From Bacillota bacterium (GTDB lineage: Bacteria; Bacillota; Clostridia; Acetivibrionales; JANLFN01): a DNA stretch of 64,000 bases. Positions within the stretch are counted from its first letter, which is position 1; the number at the start of each line of letters is the position of its first letter. Of the stretch, positions 16,773 to 24,103 are shown piece by piece. The notes below the pieces were generated by a model that ran no database searches, was not told the DNA's origin, and was given only the letters and a program-made list of their open reading frames with translations. The translations under genes and the position numbers were made by a program. The stretch is taken from the NCBI GenBank assembly GCA_023421675.1, contig JAEZTC010000014.1:62001-126000 (forward strand). The letters run 5' to 3'.

Positions 16773-17501
16773 ATGGGATTATTCAGCAGGCTTGGCACAA
16801 TGATGAGAGGATTTTTCGGGTTATTTGTCGGAAGCGTTGAATCCAGAAACCCCGATGCACTATTGGAAGATATAAAGAACCAGATAGATAAGGCAAGAAA
16901 AGAAGCTGAACAGCAGATAATAGATATACAGACAAATGCAGAACTTATTAAGATTGAAATGAAGAATGCAGAAAAAAACCTCAATGCTGTTAAGGCAAGG
17001 GTAGAGGCAGCTCAGAGACAGGGCGAAAAAGACCTTCTTGTTGAACTCCTAATACAGGAGGAAGAGGTTCAGGCAACCTATGATACTCATAAGCAAACCT
17101 ACGAGGGAGCAATTGTCGAGGTTGCAAAGATAAGAGAAGATTATAAGATATTTGAGTCTGAAATGAACGCGAAGGTCAACGAGCTCCGCACTTTAAAATC
17201 ACAGGCTAAAATGGCTAACCTTCGTGAAAATATAAACTCAATGAATGCAAGATACTCATCTAAAGACAGCAGAATCGGCAAGGTGAATGAAAGTATGGAC
17301 AGGGCTAGAGAAATAGTCAATACAAAGACAGCCCGTGCAAATGCGGTTGAATCACTGAATGATACAAATATGGATCTCAAGCTTAAACGTCTTGATATGA
17401 ATTCTGCAAGAGAAAGGGCTAAGGCACGTGCAGAAGCAATGCTTAGCGGAGATCAAGGCTTTGAGGTTAAAGAAAAGATAGACAATAAGGCCTCCAATTA
17501 A
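16773..17501 (+). CDS. pspA: PspA/IM30 (Vipp1) family membrane-stress protein
   Basis: 242-aa coiled-coil protein of the PspA/IM30 family, which belongs to the ESCRT-III superfamily and binds and remodels the inner membrane under envelope stress. The start MGLFSRLGTMMRGFFG forms the usual amphipathic helix, followed by long heptad-rich helices (NPDALLEDIKNQIDKARKEA onward). GGAGG precedes the ATG. Length is near the family norm of about 220-240. It has its own terminator. The upstream AAA gene and the downstream membrane/coiled-coil gene (18072) may form a functional group with it. Confidence 0.92.
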   Translation: MGLFSRLGTMMRGFFGLFVGSVESRNPDALLEDIKNQIDKARKEAEQQIIDIQTNAELIKIEMKNAEKNLNAVKARVEAAQRQGEKDLLVELLIQEEEVQATYDTHKQTYEGAIVEVAKIREDYKIFESEMNAKVNELRTLKSQAKMANLRENINSMNARYSSKDSRIGKVNESMDRAREIVNTKTARANAVESLNDTNMDLKLKRLDMNSARERAKARAEAMLSGDQGFEVKEKIDNKASN

Positions 17502-17523
17502 TATACACAAATTAAACTAATTC

Positions 17524-17551
17524 CGGGCAGTATTCTATACTGCCCGTTTTA
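17524..17551 (+). terminator. Terminator after pspA
   Basis: Hairpin CGGGCAGTAT / ATACTGCCCG with a three-base loop, followed by TTTTAT. Confidence 0.9.
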
Positions 17552-17572
17552 TGCATTACAACGGAGGAATTT

Positions 17573-18070
17573 ATGGTCAATATTCGTGAAGCACAATTAT
17601 CAGACCTCCAGGATCTTACAAACATATATAACTGGGCAGTTTTAAATACTACAGCAACCTTTGACCTGGTAGAACAGACCCTTGAGCAGAGAAAAACCTG
17701 GTTTGACCAACATAAAGGTAATCATCCGCTTATTGTTGCAGAATACAATGGAGGCGTTATAGGCTACAGCTGTCTGTCCACCTTCAGGGAAAAACAGGCA
17801 TATTCAAAAACATCAGAACTTTCAGTATATATACATCCCGCGTTTCATAACAAAAGTATAGGAACGCAGCTCCTTGAAGAAATAATAAAAAGAGGCCGGC
17901 AGCTTGGTTATCATAATATAATAGCCGGTATTACCTCAGATAATGAAATAAGTATTCATATGCACGAAAAAGCAGGCTTTAAAAAGTGCGGTTGTTTCAA
18001 GGAAGTTGGTTTTAAATTTGAAAGATGGCTGGATGTTGTTTTTTATGAGCTTTTATTGGAGGTAGTTTGA
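17573..18070 (+). CDS. GNAT N-acetyltransferase, phosphinothricin acetyltransferase-like
   Basis: 165-aa acetyl-CoA-dependent acetyltransferase. N-terminal IREAQLSDLQDLTNIYNWAV and the later ELSVYIHPAFHNKSIGTQLL, with its pyrophosphate-binding turn, are typical of the PAT branch of GNAT enzymes. The C-terminal HEKAGFKKCGCFKEVGFKF also fits. It is similar in layout to the protein encoded at 47318-47815. Natural substrates of chromosomal PAT-like enzymes are often amino acids or their sulfoximine/sulfone analogues. GGAGG precedes the ATG. The next gene starts two bases after the stop. Confidence 0.85.
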   Translation: MVNIREAQLSDLQDLTNIYNWAVLNTTATFDLVEQTLEQRKTWFDQHKGNHPLIVAEYNGGVIGYSCLSTFREKQAYSKTSELSVYIHPAFHNKSIGTQLLEEIIKRGRQLGYHNIIAGITSDNEISIHMHEKAGFKKCGCFKEVGFKFERWLDVVFYELLLEVV

Positions 18071-18071
18071 T

Positions 18072-18896
18072 TTGTCAATGAGGTATAAGTTATTTGTCAG
18101 TGCACTTCTTAAATTGAGAAACATAGGGCTGTTCATCTTAATGTCAGCTATATCCGCAATACTTATCGAGCCATCAATCCTGTCAGTAAACATAGGTTTA
18201 TTACCTCTACACAATGCGGCAGCAATAATGATACCGTCAAGCTTTGCGGTCTATTTGGGTCTGGTTGTACAGTCATTATTGAGCAAAAACTTTCATGAAC
18301 AATTTAACCGCAAGCAAAAAATCAAGCACATGCAGGATCTTAATTATATATGTGTCAAGCTTTTCTATACAGCGAAAAAGTGTACAAATCCACTATATCA
18401 GCAGAAGCTTATGAATGTAATGGATGATAAAAATGACATCCTTAACTCATACCTGAAGGGCGAACAAGGCTTTCTTAAGGAACGTATAGTTGAAAAATCC
18501 TTGAATCTTGTCATATCATATATAAAGCTTCTTACAAACTTTTGCATAAGAAGCAGGGAGCTAAGTGAAATAAATCTTAACAGTATATCTTCAAGAATGA
18601 ATGGGAACGCCAGAAAGCTAAGCTTTACCCGTGACCCGGAAACCTCAGCCGAGCTCAGAAAAGCCATTGATGTGGACGAAAGAATGATTGAAAACCTCAA
18701 AGAGGAAAAGGTTGAACTTGAACGTATAAGCGTTAAGCTGGATTATATGGAAAGCATGGTAAACATGTTTAAACACCAGATTATATCAAGCATTGAATCT
18801 GAAGATATGCTTGAAAAACTCGAAAGCACAGTTAATGAAGCAGATGCTCTGGACAATGTTCTCCACGAAAGAAATAAAAATAAATATAGGACATAG
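18072..18896 (+). CDS. Membrane protein with helical cytoplasmic region, unknown function
   Basis: 274-aa protein. Two hydrophobic segments (about residues 15-35 and 44-70) are followed by roughly 200 residues predicted helical and charged, including a C-terminal coiled-coil stretch (RMIENLKEEKVELERISVKL). I recognise no family. The TTG at 18072 is preferred because GGAGGT lies nine bases upstream; ATG 18078 is the alternative. It begins one base after the acetyltransferase stop, so it is probably translationally coupled. Its position after pspA suggests an envelope role, but this is only context. Confidence 0.65.
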   Translation: MSMRYKLFVSALLKLRNIGLFILMSAISAILIEPSILSVNIGLLPLHNAAAIMIPSSFAVYLGLVVQSLLSKNFHEQFNRKQKIKHMQDLNYICVKLFYTAKKCTNPLYQQKLMNVMDDKNDILNSYLKGEQGFLKERIVEKSLNLVISYIKLLTNFCIRSRELSEINLNSISSRMNGNARKLSFTRDPETSAELRKAIDVDERMIENLKEEKVELERISVKLDYMESMVNMFKHQIISSIESEDMLEKLESTVNEADALDNVLHERNKNKYRT

Positions 18897-18980
18897 TCAT
18901 TTAAAGGATTTTTAATAAGTTCTGTCGAATATTTGCGTTATATACCGATCTTTATACACCTTTGAAAAGAGGATACATTC

Positions 18981-20573
18981 ATGGATGATTTCGATGTCAT
19001 ATACAAATCAGAATATATTCAGATAATAAAAAAACAAGATGGCTTTTATATTGAGTCTTTCAGGAACGGTATGAGCATTGAGCAGTTTAACAAGATTCTG
19101 AGTGAACACCCGGAAATCAGGATAAGCAGCTTTATGACTGTTAAAAACACCCTTCTTACTGCTCCAAAGCCGCCAGTCCTCTTTGGGGAAATCAAGGATA
19201 GAATATCTCTTGAAATCTCAGGTGATGAGCTTAAGGCTTTTATAACACTTTGTGTTATGGAAGGAGAATTGTTTGGTGATCGAAAGGTTACCCTTATAAA
19301 GGAAATTATACGGCTTCTTAATCAAAGAGGGGTTGTATTCGGTATTAAAAATGATGTTCTTTTAAACGGTCTTTGTAATAATAAACAGATACTTATTGCA
19401 GAAGGCATTCCTCCTCAAAATGGTATCGATTCAATAATAAAAATGTACGAACTTAAAGACCCCAAGCCTGAAGTGAAAGAAGACGGAAATGTGGACCACT
19501 ACGAGCTGAACCTAATAAATAAGGTAGCTGACGGCGATTGGTTGGGTGAAAGAATTGATCCTACACCGGGGTTTACAGGCAAAACTGTCAAAGGGCATGA
19601 TATCCCTGCTCTTCCCGGAAAGAACTATCCATTAATGTATGACAAAAACTCTGTAAAGGAAATATACAAGGACGGGGTTACAACTCTGGTGTCCCTCAGA
19701 AACGGTGCTGTGTATTATGAAGGTGACCGTATCTGTGTATCCAACCATCTTGAAATAGAAAACAATGTAGATTTTAAAACGGGAAATATAGATTTTGATG
19801 GCTTCCTCACAATTAAAGGCTCTATTGAGGACAACTTCTCGGTAGTTGCCGATAAGGATATTGAGATTCTCGGGGAATATGGTGCAGGCAGTGTTAAGGA
19901 GATTATCAGCAGAAAGGGAAATGTCTTTATACGCGGAGGAATTGCAGGAAAGAGCAAAGCAGTAATAAAATCAAGCAAAAACATATATACAAAGTTTGTT
20001 TCAGACGCGACAATTGAATGTGACCAATCGGTACACATCGGTTTTTACTGCCTTAACAGTAATATAACCGCAAAAGAGGTTATTCTTGATTCTCCAAAAG
20101 GACAGATTATTGGCGGTAACATTCAAGCTGAAATAAAGGTGGTTTCTTCAATTATCGGTACCCCTGGTGAGAAAAAAACAGTAATATCTGTAAAGGGCTT
20201 TAACAGGAAATACATGAAACAAAACCTGGAAGAGCTTATGTCAACAATAGAAACACTGAAAAACAACCTGACCAGATGTAAACAGGAAATGTCTATATAC
20301 ACTTTTACCAGCAAACTAACTCCCGAACAAGCAATCAGGTTTGACCGGCTTAAGGACAAGTTCTTTGAGTTAAAGGATCAGCTTAAGGAAAGCGAAGATC
20401 AGAAAAAAACCCTTGCAAATTACCTGAGAACACATGGTGAAGGAGAAATAGTAGTGCTAAAAAAGGCTTACCCTGCAACAATTCTCGAAATAAAGAAGCT
20501 GATACAGGAAATAGACAAAATAGTTATAAGCACCAGCTTTTATTACCAGGATGGGGAGATAAGACAACTATAA
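18981..20573 (+). CDS. FapA family protein (DUF342)
   Basis: 530-aa cytoplasmic protein of the DUF342/FapA type. The central region (about residues 170-390) has beta-helix-like repeats (for example VKGHDIPALPGKNYPL, then VDFKTGNIDFDGFLTIKGSI and RKGNVFIRGGIAG). The last 120 residues form a coiled coil. Such proteins occur widely in clostridia; a Vibrio homologue is linked to flagellar regulation and polarity, but the general function is unclear. GAAAAGAGG precedes the ATG. The next gene (multi-GAF) begins 20 bp later, so these form an operon. Confidence 0.85.
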   Translation: MDDFDVIYKSEYIQIIKKQDGFYIESFRNGMSIEQFNKILSEHPEIRISSFMTVKNTLLTAPKPPVLFGEIKDRISLEISGDELKAFITLCVMEGELFGDRKVTLIKEIIRLLNQRGVVFGIKNDVLLNGLCNNKQILIAEGIPPQNGIDSIIKMYELKDPKPEVKEDGNVDHYELNLINKVADGDWLGERIDPTPGFTGKTVKGHDIPALPGKNYPLMYDKNSVKEIYKDGVTTLVSLRNGAVYYEGDRICVSNHLEIENNVDFKTGNIDFDGFLTIKGSIEDNFSVVADKDIEILGEYGAGSVKEIISRKGNVFIRGGIAGKSKAVIKSSKNIYTKFVSDATIECDQSVHIGFYCLNSNITAKEVILDSPKGQIIGGNIQAEIKVVSSIIGTPGEKKTVISVKGFNRKYMKQNLEELMSTIETLKNNLTRCKQEMSIYTFTSKLTPEQAIRFDRLKDKFFELKDQLKESEDQKKTLANYLRTHGEGEIVVLKKAYPATILEIKKLIQEIDKIVISTSFYYQDGEIRQL

Positions 20574-20593
20574 TCTTAATTCAGGAGAATGCT

Positions 20594-22522
20594 ATGGAAT
20601 ATACCGATATACTTGAAGCTATTGAAAAACAAAAAGAAGCTGAAGGGCTATCTGCAAAGCTTTTCAGATATTCAGGCCTTCTTCAGGCAATTGAATTCTT
20701 TTCCCAAAAGCTTAACTTTGATCAGATTGAGGATGCAGCATTTGATTTTTCTAACGAGCTTTTGACTCTGGAAAAATCGGCTATTTTCGTTCTACGCGGA
20801 AATAAATTTGTACTTAAAAAACTTAAAGGCCTGGAAAAAGCGGCTGAATACATAGACAATACAAAAGAACTTGAGAATATTGCACTTTTCCATGGAACAT
20901 TAATGTACGGAAAAGATATTTTACTCAAGTATTTCAGTGCTGAAATCATAGACGCTTATAAGGTTACCATATCAGTTCCGTTAATTATTGAAAACTATCT
21001 TTATGGATTTATATTCATATCCTCAAAAACAATTGGGGAAATGCAGGACGATGATTATATAATTCTTGAAGCACTTATGAAGCTTTTTAACAATGCTCTG
21101 GAAAATTATAAACGATATGAAGAGCTTCAGAAGGCCAATCGTGAGCTTGACGAGAAAATATTCAACCTATTTGCAATTAACCAGTCTACAAAAGCCCTAC
21201 TCAGCGAACTTAACCTGGAAATGCTTTATAAGCTTTCAGTTGATGTTTTTGCGGAATTGACCCAGAGTTCAAGCACAGGGTTTATCTTATTTGATGACAA
21301 GAGTGAAAAATTTATGCTGAAGGCATTCAAAGACATCAACTTCAAAAAAATGCCTTATAATTTAGCCTTCACAAGGAATAAATCTGCTGTAGTAAATTCT
21401 TCGAGAGTTATATTAAACCTTGCAGATAAAAATGATTCGGAATATCTAAGCAGCCTTTTCATGGAGGGCCTTGAAGTGTTGGAACCAATAACTCCCGAGT
21501 ATCTTGTAATGCTTTTAAAACAGGGAGAACTTATGGGTTTTGTTTCACTCGGCAAAACAGTTACCTGCGCAGGCTATAAAAGCAGCATACTTGAACTTGT
21601 CGAAAGTCTTGCATCTTCAACTTATCTCGCAATTACAAACGCAATGTATTTTGACCAGGTTAAAAAGCAAAAACAAATAATTCAGAACAAGCTTGAAAAG
21701 CTGATATCGCTTAACAACCTTACGAGGAATATAAATAATTCAAATGATCTGGAAACACTTCTTGATCTAACATTAAAAACTCTGGACATTTCATTTGATG
21801 TTGATAAAGCATTGATAACCATATATGACAGTAAATCTGCTGCTTTTAAAATAAGTAACAAGCTTAACATTGAAACTAAAAAGAGGATGATAAAACCAAC
21901 AGACTCCTGGAAAAGAATTTTTGAGGGTGACAGCATATATGACTCCTCTGAGAATGCTATAAATAAATATTTTGACAAGCAGCTTCGTTCGGATATCGGG
22001 GAATATCAAGGCATATTGATCATTCCTATATACATGGATAAAATAGAAATTGAAATGCTTGGTGCAATAATTGTTCTTAAATATGAAAATACGCCCATAG
22101 GTGATGAAGAAAGTCTTCTGACCCTTGAAACGATTGCAAGCCATATTGCACCTGTTTTGAGCAATCTCAAGGCTATGGAAAGTTTGACACAGCGTCTTGT
22201 AACCAATTATGAAGCAAGCTTCAAAACAGATCTAAAAAGAGAAATTGAAGAAGCAATTGAATATGATCTTGACCTTACAGTTGTGCAATTTGTTAATAAA
22301 CAAATGACCCTTTTTGCAGATGAGACTAAAACAGCAGCTATAAGAAAAAGCTTTAAAAATGCCTACCCATTTACTAATAACAGCACTTTTGTGATTTGGG
22401 GCGGCAGCGAAAAAGAGCTTGTATCAAAATTAAACAAGCTTTCCATTAATGATGTTGATATAAGGATATGGATGCTGCGACGTAATTTTAACAGCTATAA
22501 CGATTTTATAAACCTCTTTTAA
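20594..22522 (+). CDS. Multi-GAF domain sensory protein
   Basis: 642-aa soluble protein that appears to contain three GAF-type domains (about residues 45-175, 200-350 and 370-530), joined by helical linkers such as KRYEELQKANRELDEKIFNL. The remaining C-terminal 100 residues are unassigned. No histidine kinase, GGDEF or output motif is visible, so output may be through protein contacts. CAGGAG precedes the ATG. The gene lies between fapA-like and acpS with small gaps (20 and 12 bp), so all three are probably one transcript. Domain borders are rough. Confidence 0.7.
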   Translation: MEYTDILEAIEKQKEAEGLSAKLFRYSGLLQAIEFFSQKLNFDQIEDAAFDFSNELLTLEKSAIFVLRGNKFVLKKLKGLEKAAEYIDNTKELENIALFHGTLMYGKDILLKYFSAEIIDAYKVTISVPLIIENYLYGFIFISSKTIGEMQDDDYIILEALMKLFNNALENYKRYEELQKANRELDEKIFNLFAINQSTKALLSELNLEMLYKLSVDVFAELTQSSSTGFILFDDKSEKFMLKAFKDINFKKMPYNLAFTRNKSAVVNSSRVILNLADKNDSEYLSSLFMEGLEVLEPITPEYLVMLLKQGELMGFVSLGKTVTCAGYKSSILELVESLASSTYLAITNAMYFDQVKKQKQIIQNKLEKLISLNNLTRNINNSNDLETLLDLTLKTLDISFDVDKALITIYDSKSAAFKISNKLNIETKKRMIKPTDSWKRIFEGDSIYDSSENAINKYFDKQLRSDIGEYQGILIIPIYMDKIEIEMLGAIIVLKYENTPIGDEESLLTLETIASHIAPVLSNLKAMESLTQRLVTNYEASFKTDLKREIEEAIEYDLDLTVVQFVNKQMTLFADETKTAAIRKSFKNAYPFTNNSTFVIWGGSEKELVSKLNKLSINDVDIRIWMLRRNFNSYNDFINLF

Positions 22523-22534
22523 GGAGGCAGGAAT

Positions 22535-22924
22535 TTGGGCGTTTTGTGCGGTGTAGACATTATAGAAATCGACAGGGTAAAAAAATCAATAGAAAGCTTT
22601 AATGACTCTTTTAAAAACAAGGTATTTACCCCTGCTGAAATAGATTATTGCGAAGCAAGAAAAACCGCAAGATATAATAGCTATGCGGCAAGATTTGCTG
22701 CAAAGGAAGCCATAACCAAAGCTCTTGGCACAGGAATAAGTGAAGGTGCTGCATGGAAGGACATAGAAGTACTTGTAAATGAAGCAGGCGCCCCATATGT
22801 AAAGCTTTCAGGCAAGTGCCTGGAGTTTTACAAACGTCTCGGAGCAATTGACATATCAATAAGCCTTTCACATTGTAACACTACCGCAGTTGCTTTTGCG
22901 GTTATTCAGACAAGTCGGGATTAA
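22535..22924 (+). CDS. acpS: Holo-[acyl-carrier-protein] synthase
   Basis: 129-aa phosphopantetheinyl transferase that moves 4'-phosphopantetheine from CoA to apo-ACP, needed for fatty acid synthesis. Signature motifs are CGVDIIEIDRVKKSIE at the N-terminus with the Mg-binding Asp, and FAAKEAITKALGTG at about residues 58-71 with the second metal ligand Glu. SISLSHCNTTAVAFAV follows near the C-terminus. Length matches the trimeric AcpS class. The start is TTG 22535 with AAGGAGG upstream. Confidence 0.95.
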   Translation: MGVLCGVDIIEIDRVKKSIESFNDSFKNKVFTPAEIDYCEARKTARYNSYAARFAAKEAITKALGTGISEGAAWKDIEVLVNEAGAPYVKLSGKCLEFYKRLGAIDISISLSHCNTTAVAFAVIQTSRD

Positions 22925-22950
22925 CTCTACTTTTTATATAGGAGCGGCAA

Positions 22951-24099
22951 ATGAAAGAAATAAGATTTATACACTGTGCAGACATACATCTTGATGCACC
23001 TTTTACATCGTTGGGCAGTGAAAAGGACAAGTCTTCCGAGAGAAGACAGGACTTAAAAAATACTTTTCAAAGGATTATAGATACAGTTAAGTCTGAAAGG
23101 TCGGAACTGCTATTGATAAGCGGCGATCTATTTGAGCATTCATATACATCAAAGCCGGTAATAAGCTTTCTTAACAGCTGTTTCAGGAGTATTCCCGAAA
23201 CAAGAGTATTCATAGTTCCTGGAAATCATGACCCTTATGTGACAACTTCCTTTTATAAACTATTTGAGTGGAACAGCAATGTCACTATATTATCTGAAGA
23301 TAAACCATTCTGCATTGTTGATGAATTAAATACCTGTATATACGGAATAGGCTTCAGTAGCTTTGCCAAGGAAAATAATAAAGACCTTGCAGAACTTAAA
23401 CCTGCCGACAGTAATTTAATTAATATTCTTCTTGCACACGGAACAGTGGATATGAATATTGGTGACGGAATTTACAACCCCATGTCAAGCAATGACCTTG
23501 CTGCACTGGGAATGGATTATGTAGCACTTGGACACTTCCACAACAGGATTGATAACATAGGCGGAAGAGGTATGATTTATAACCCCGGAAGCCCAGAACC
23601 GCTTGGTTTTGATGAAACAGGAGAGCACGGGATCTATAAAGGTTCAATTGTCAAACAAGATAACGGAGATACATTACTTAATGTAAATTTTATAAGACTC
23701 AATTCAAAATCCTATGATATAGCTGAAATCAAGGTAGACTGCTGCGGCAGTAATGAAGAAATAGCCTCCCGGATTTCACAATACATAGAAAACAGCGACC
23801 TTAGTAAAACACTTTTAAGTTTAACCTTAAAGGGTTACATAGAAAACGGATTTAGAATTGATACGCAAAGCATACCATTAAGTTTTAAAGACAAGATATA
23901 TTATCTTAAGCTAAAGGACGAGACTGGAATCAATTTTAATATTGACCAGATATCAAAGGAACCTGGACTAAAAGGACTTTACACACGGAAAATGCTTAAA
24001 CGAATGGAAGATTGCGAAGATGAAAAAGAAAAAGGCATTCTTCGAAAAGCATTATATTATGGACTTGAAGCACTTGAAAACGGAAAGTTGGAGATTTGA
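22951..24099 (+). CDS. yhaO: Metallophosphoesterase, SbcD/YhaO-like DNA repair exonuclease
   Basis: 382-aa calcineurin-type phosphoesterase. Metal-binding motifs are in order: FIHCADIHLDAP (D-x-H), SGDLFE (GD), VPGNHDPY (GNHD), ILLAHGTVD and YVALGHFHNR (GHxH). This is the Mre11/SbcD nuclease pattern. The protein matches the YhaO type, which pairs with a coiled-coil ATPase. The next gene starts four bases after its stop and encodes that partner. Together they probably process DNA ends or structures. AGGAGCGG precedes the ATG. Confidence 0.9.
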   Translation: MKEIRFIHCADIHLDAPFTSLGSEKDKSSERRQDLKNTFQRIIDTVKSERSELLLISGDLFEHSYTSKPVISFLNSCFRSIPETRVFIVPGNHDPYVTTSFYKLFEWNSNVTILSEDKPFCIVDELNTCIYGIGFSSFAKENNKDLAELKPADSNLINILLAHGTVDMNIGDGIYNPMSSNDLAALGMDYVALGHFHNRIDNIGGRGMIYNPGSPEPLGFDETGEHGIYKGSIVKQDNGDTLLNVNFIRLNSKSYDIAEIKVDCCGSNEEIASRISQYIENSDLSKTLLSLTLKGYIENGFRIDTQSIPLSFKDKIYYLKLKDETGINFNIDQISKEPGLKGLYTRKMLKRMEDCEDEKEKGILRKALYYGLEALENGKLEI

Positions 24100-24103
24100 T
24101 TAA

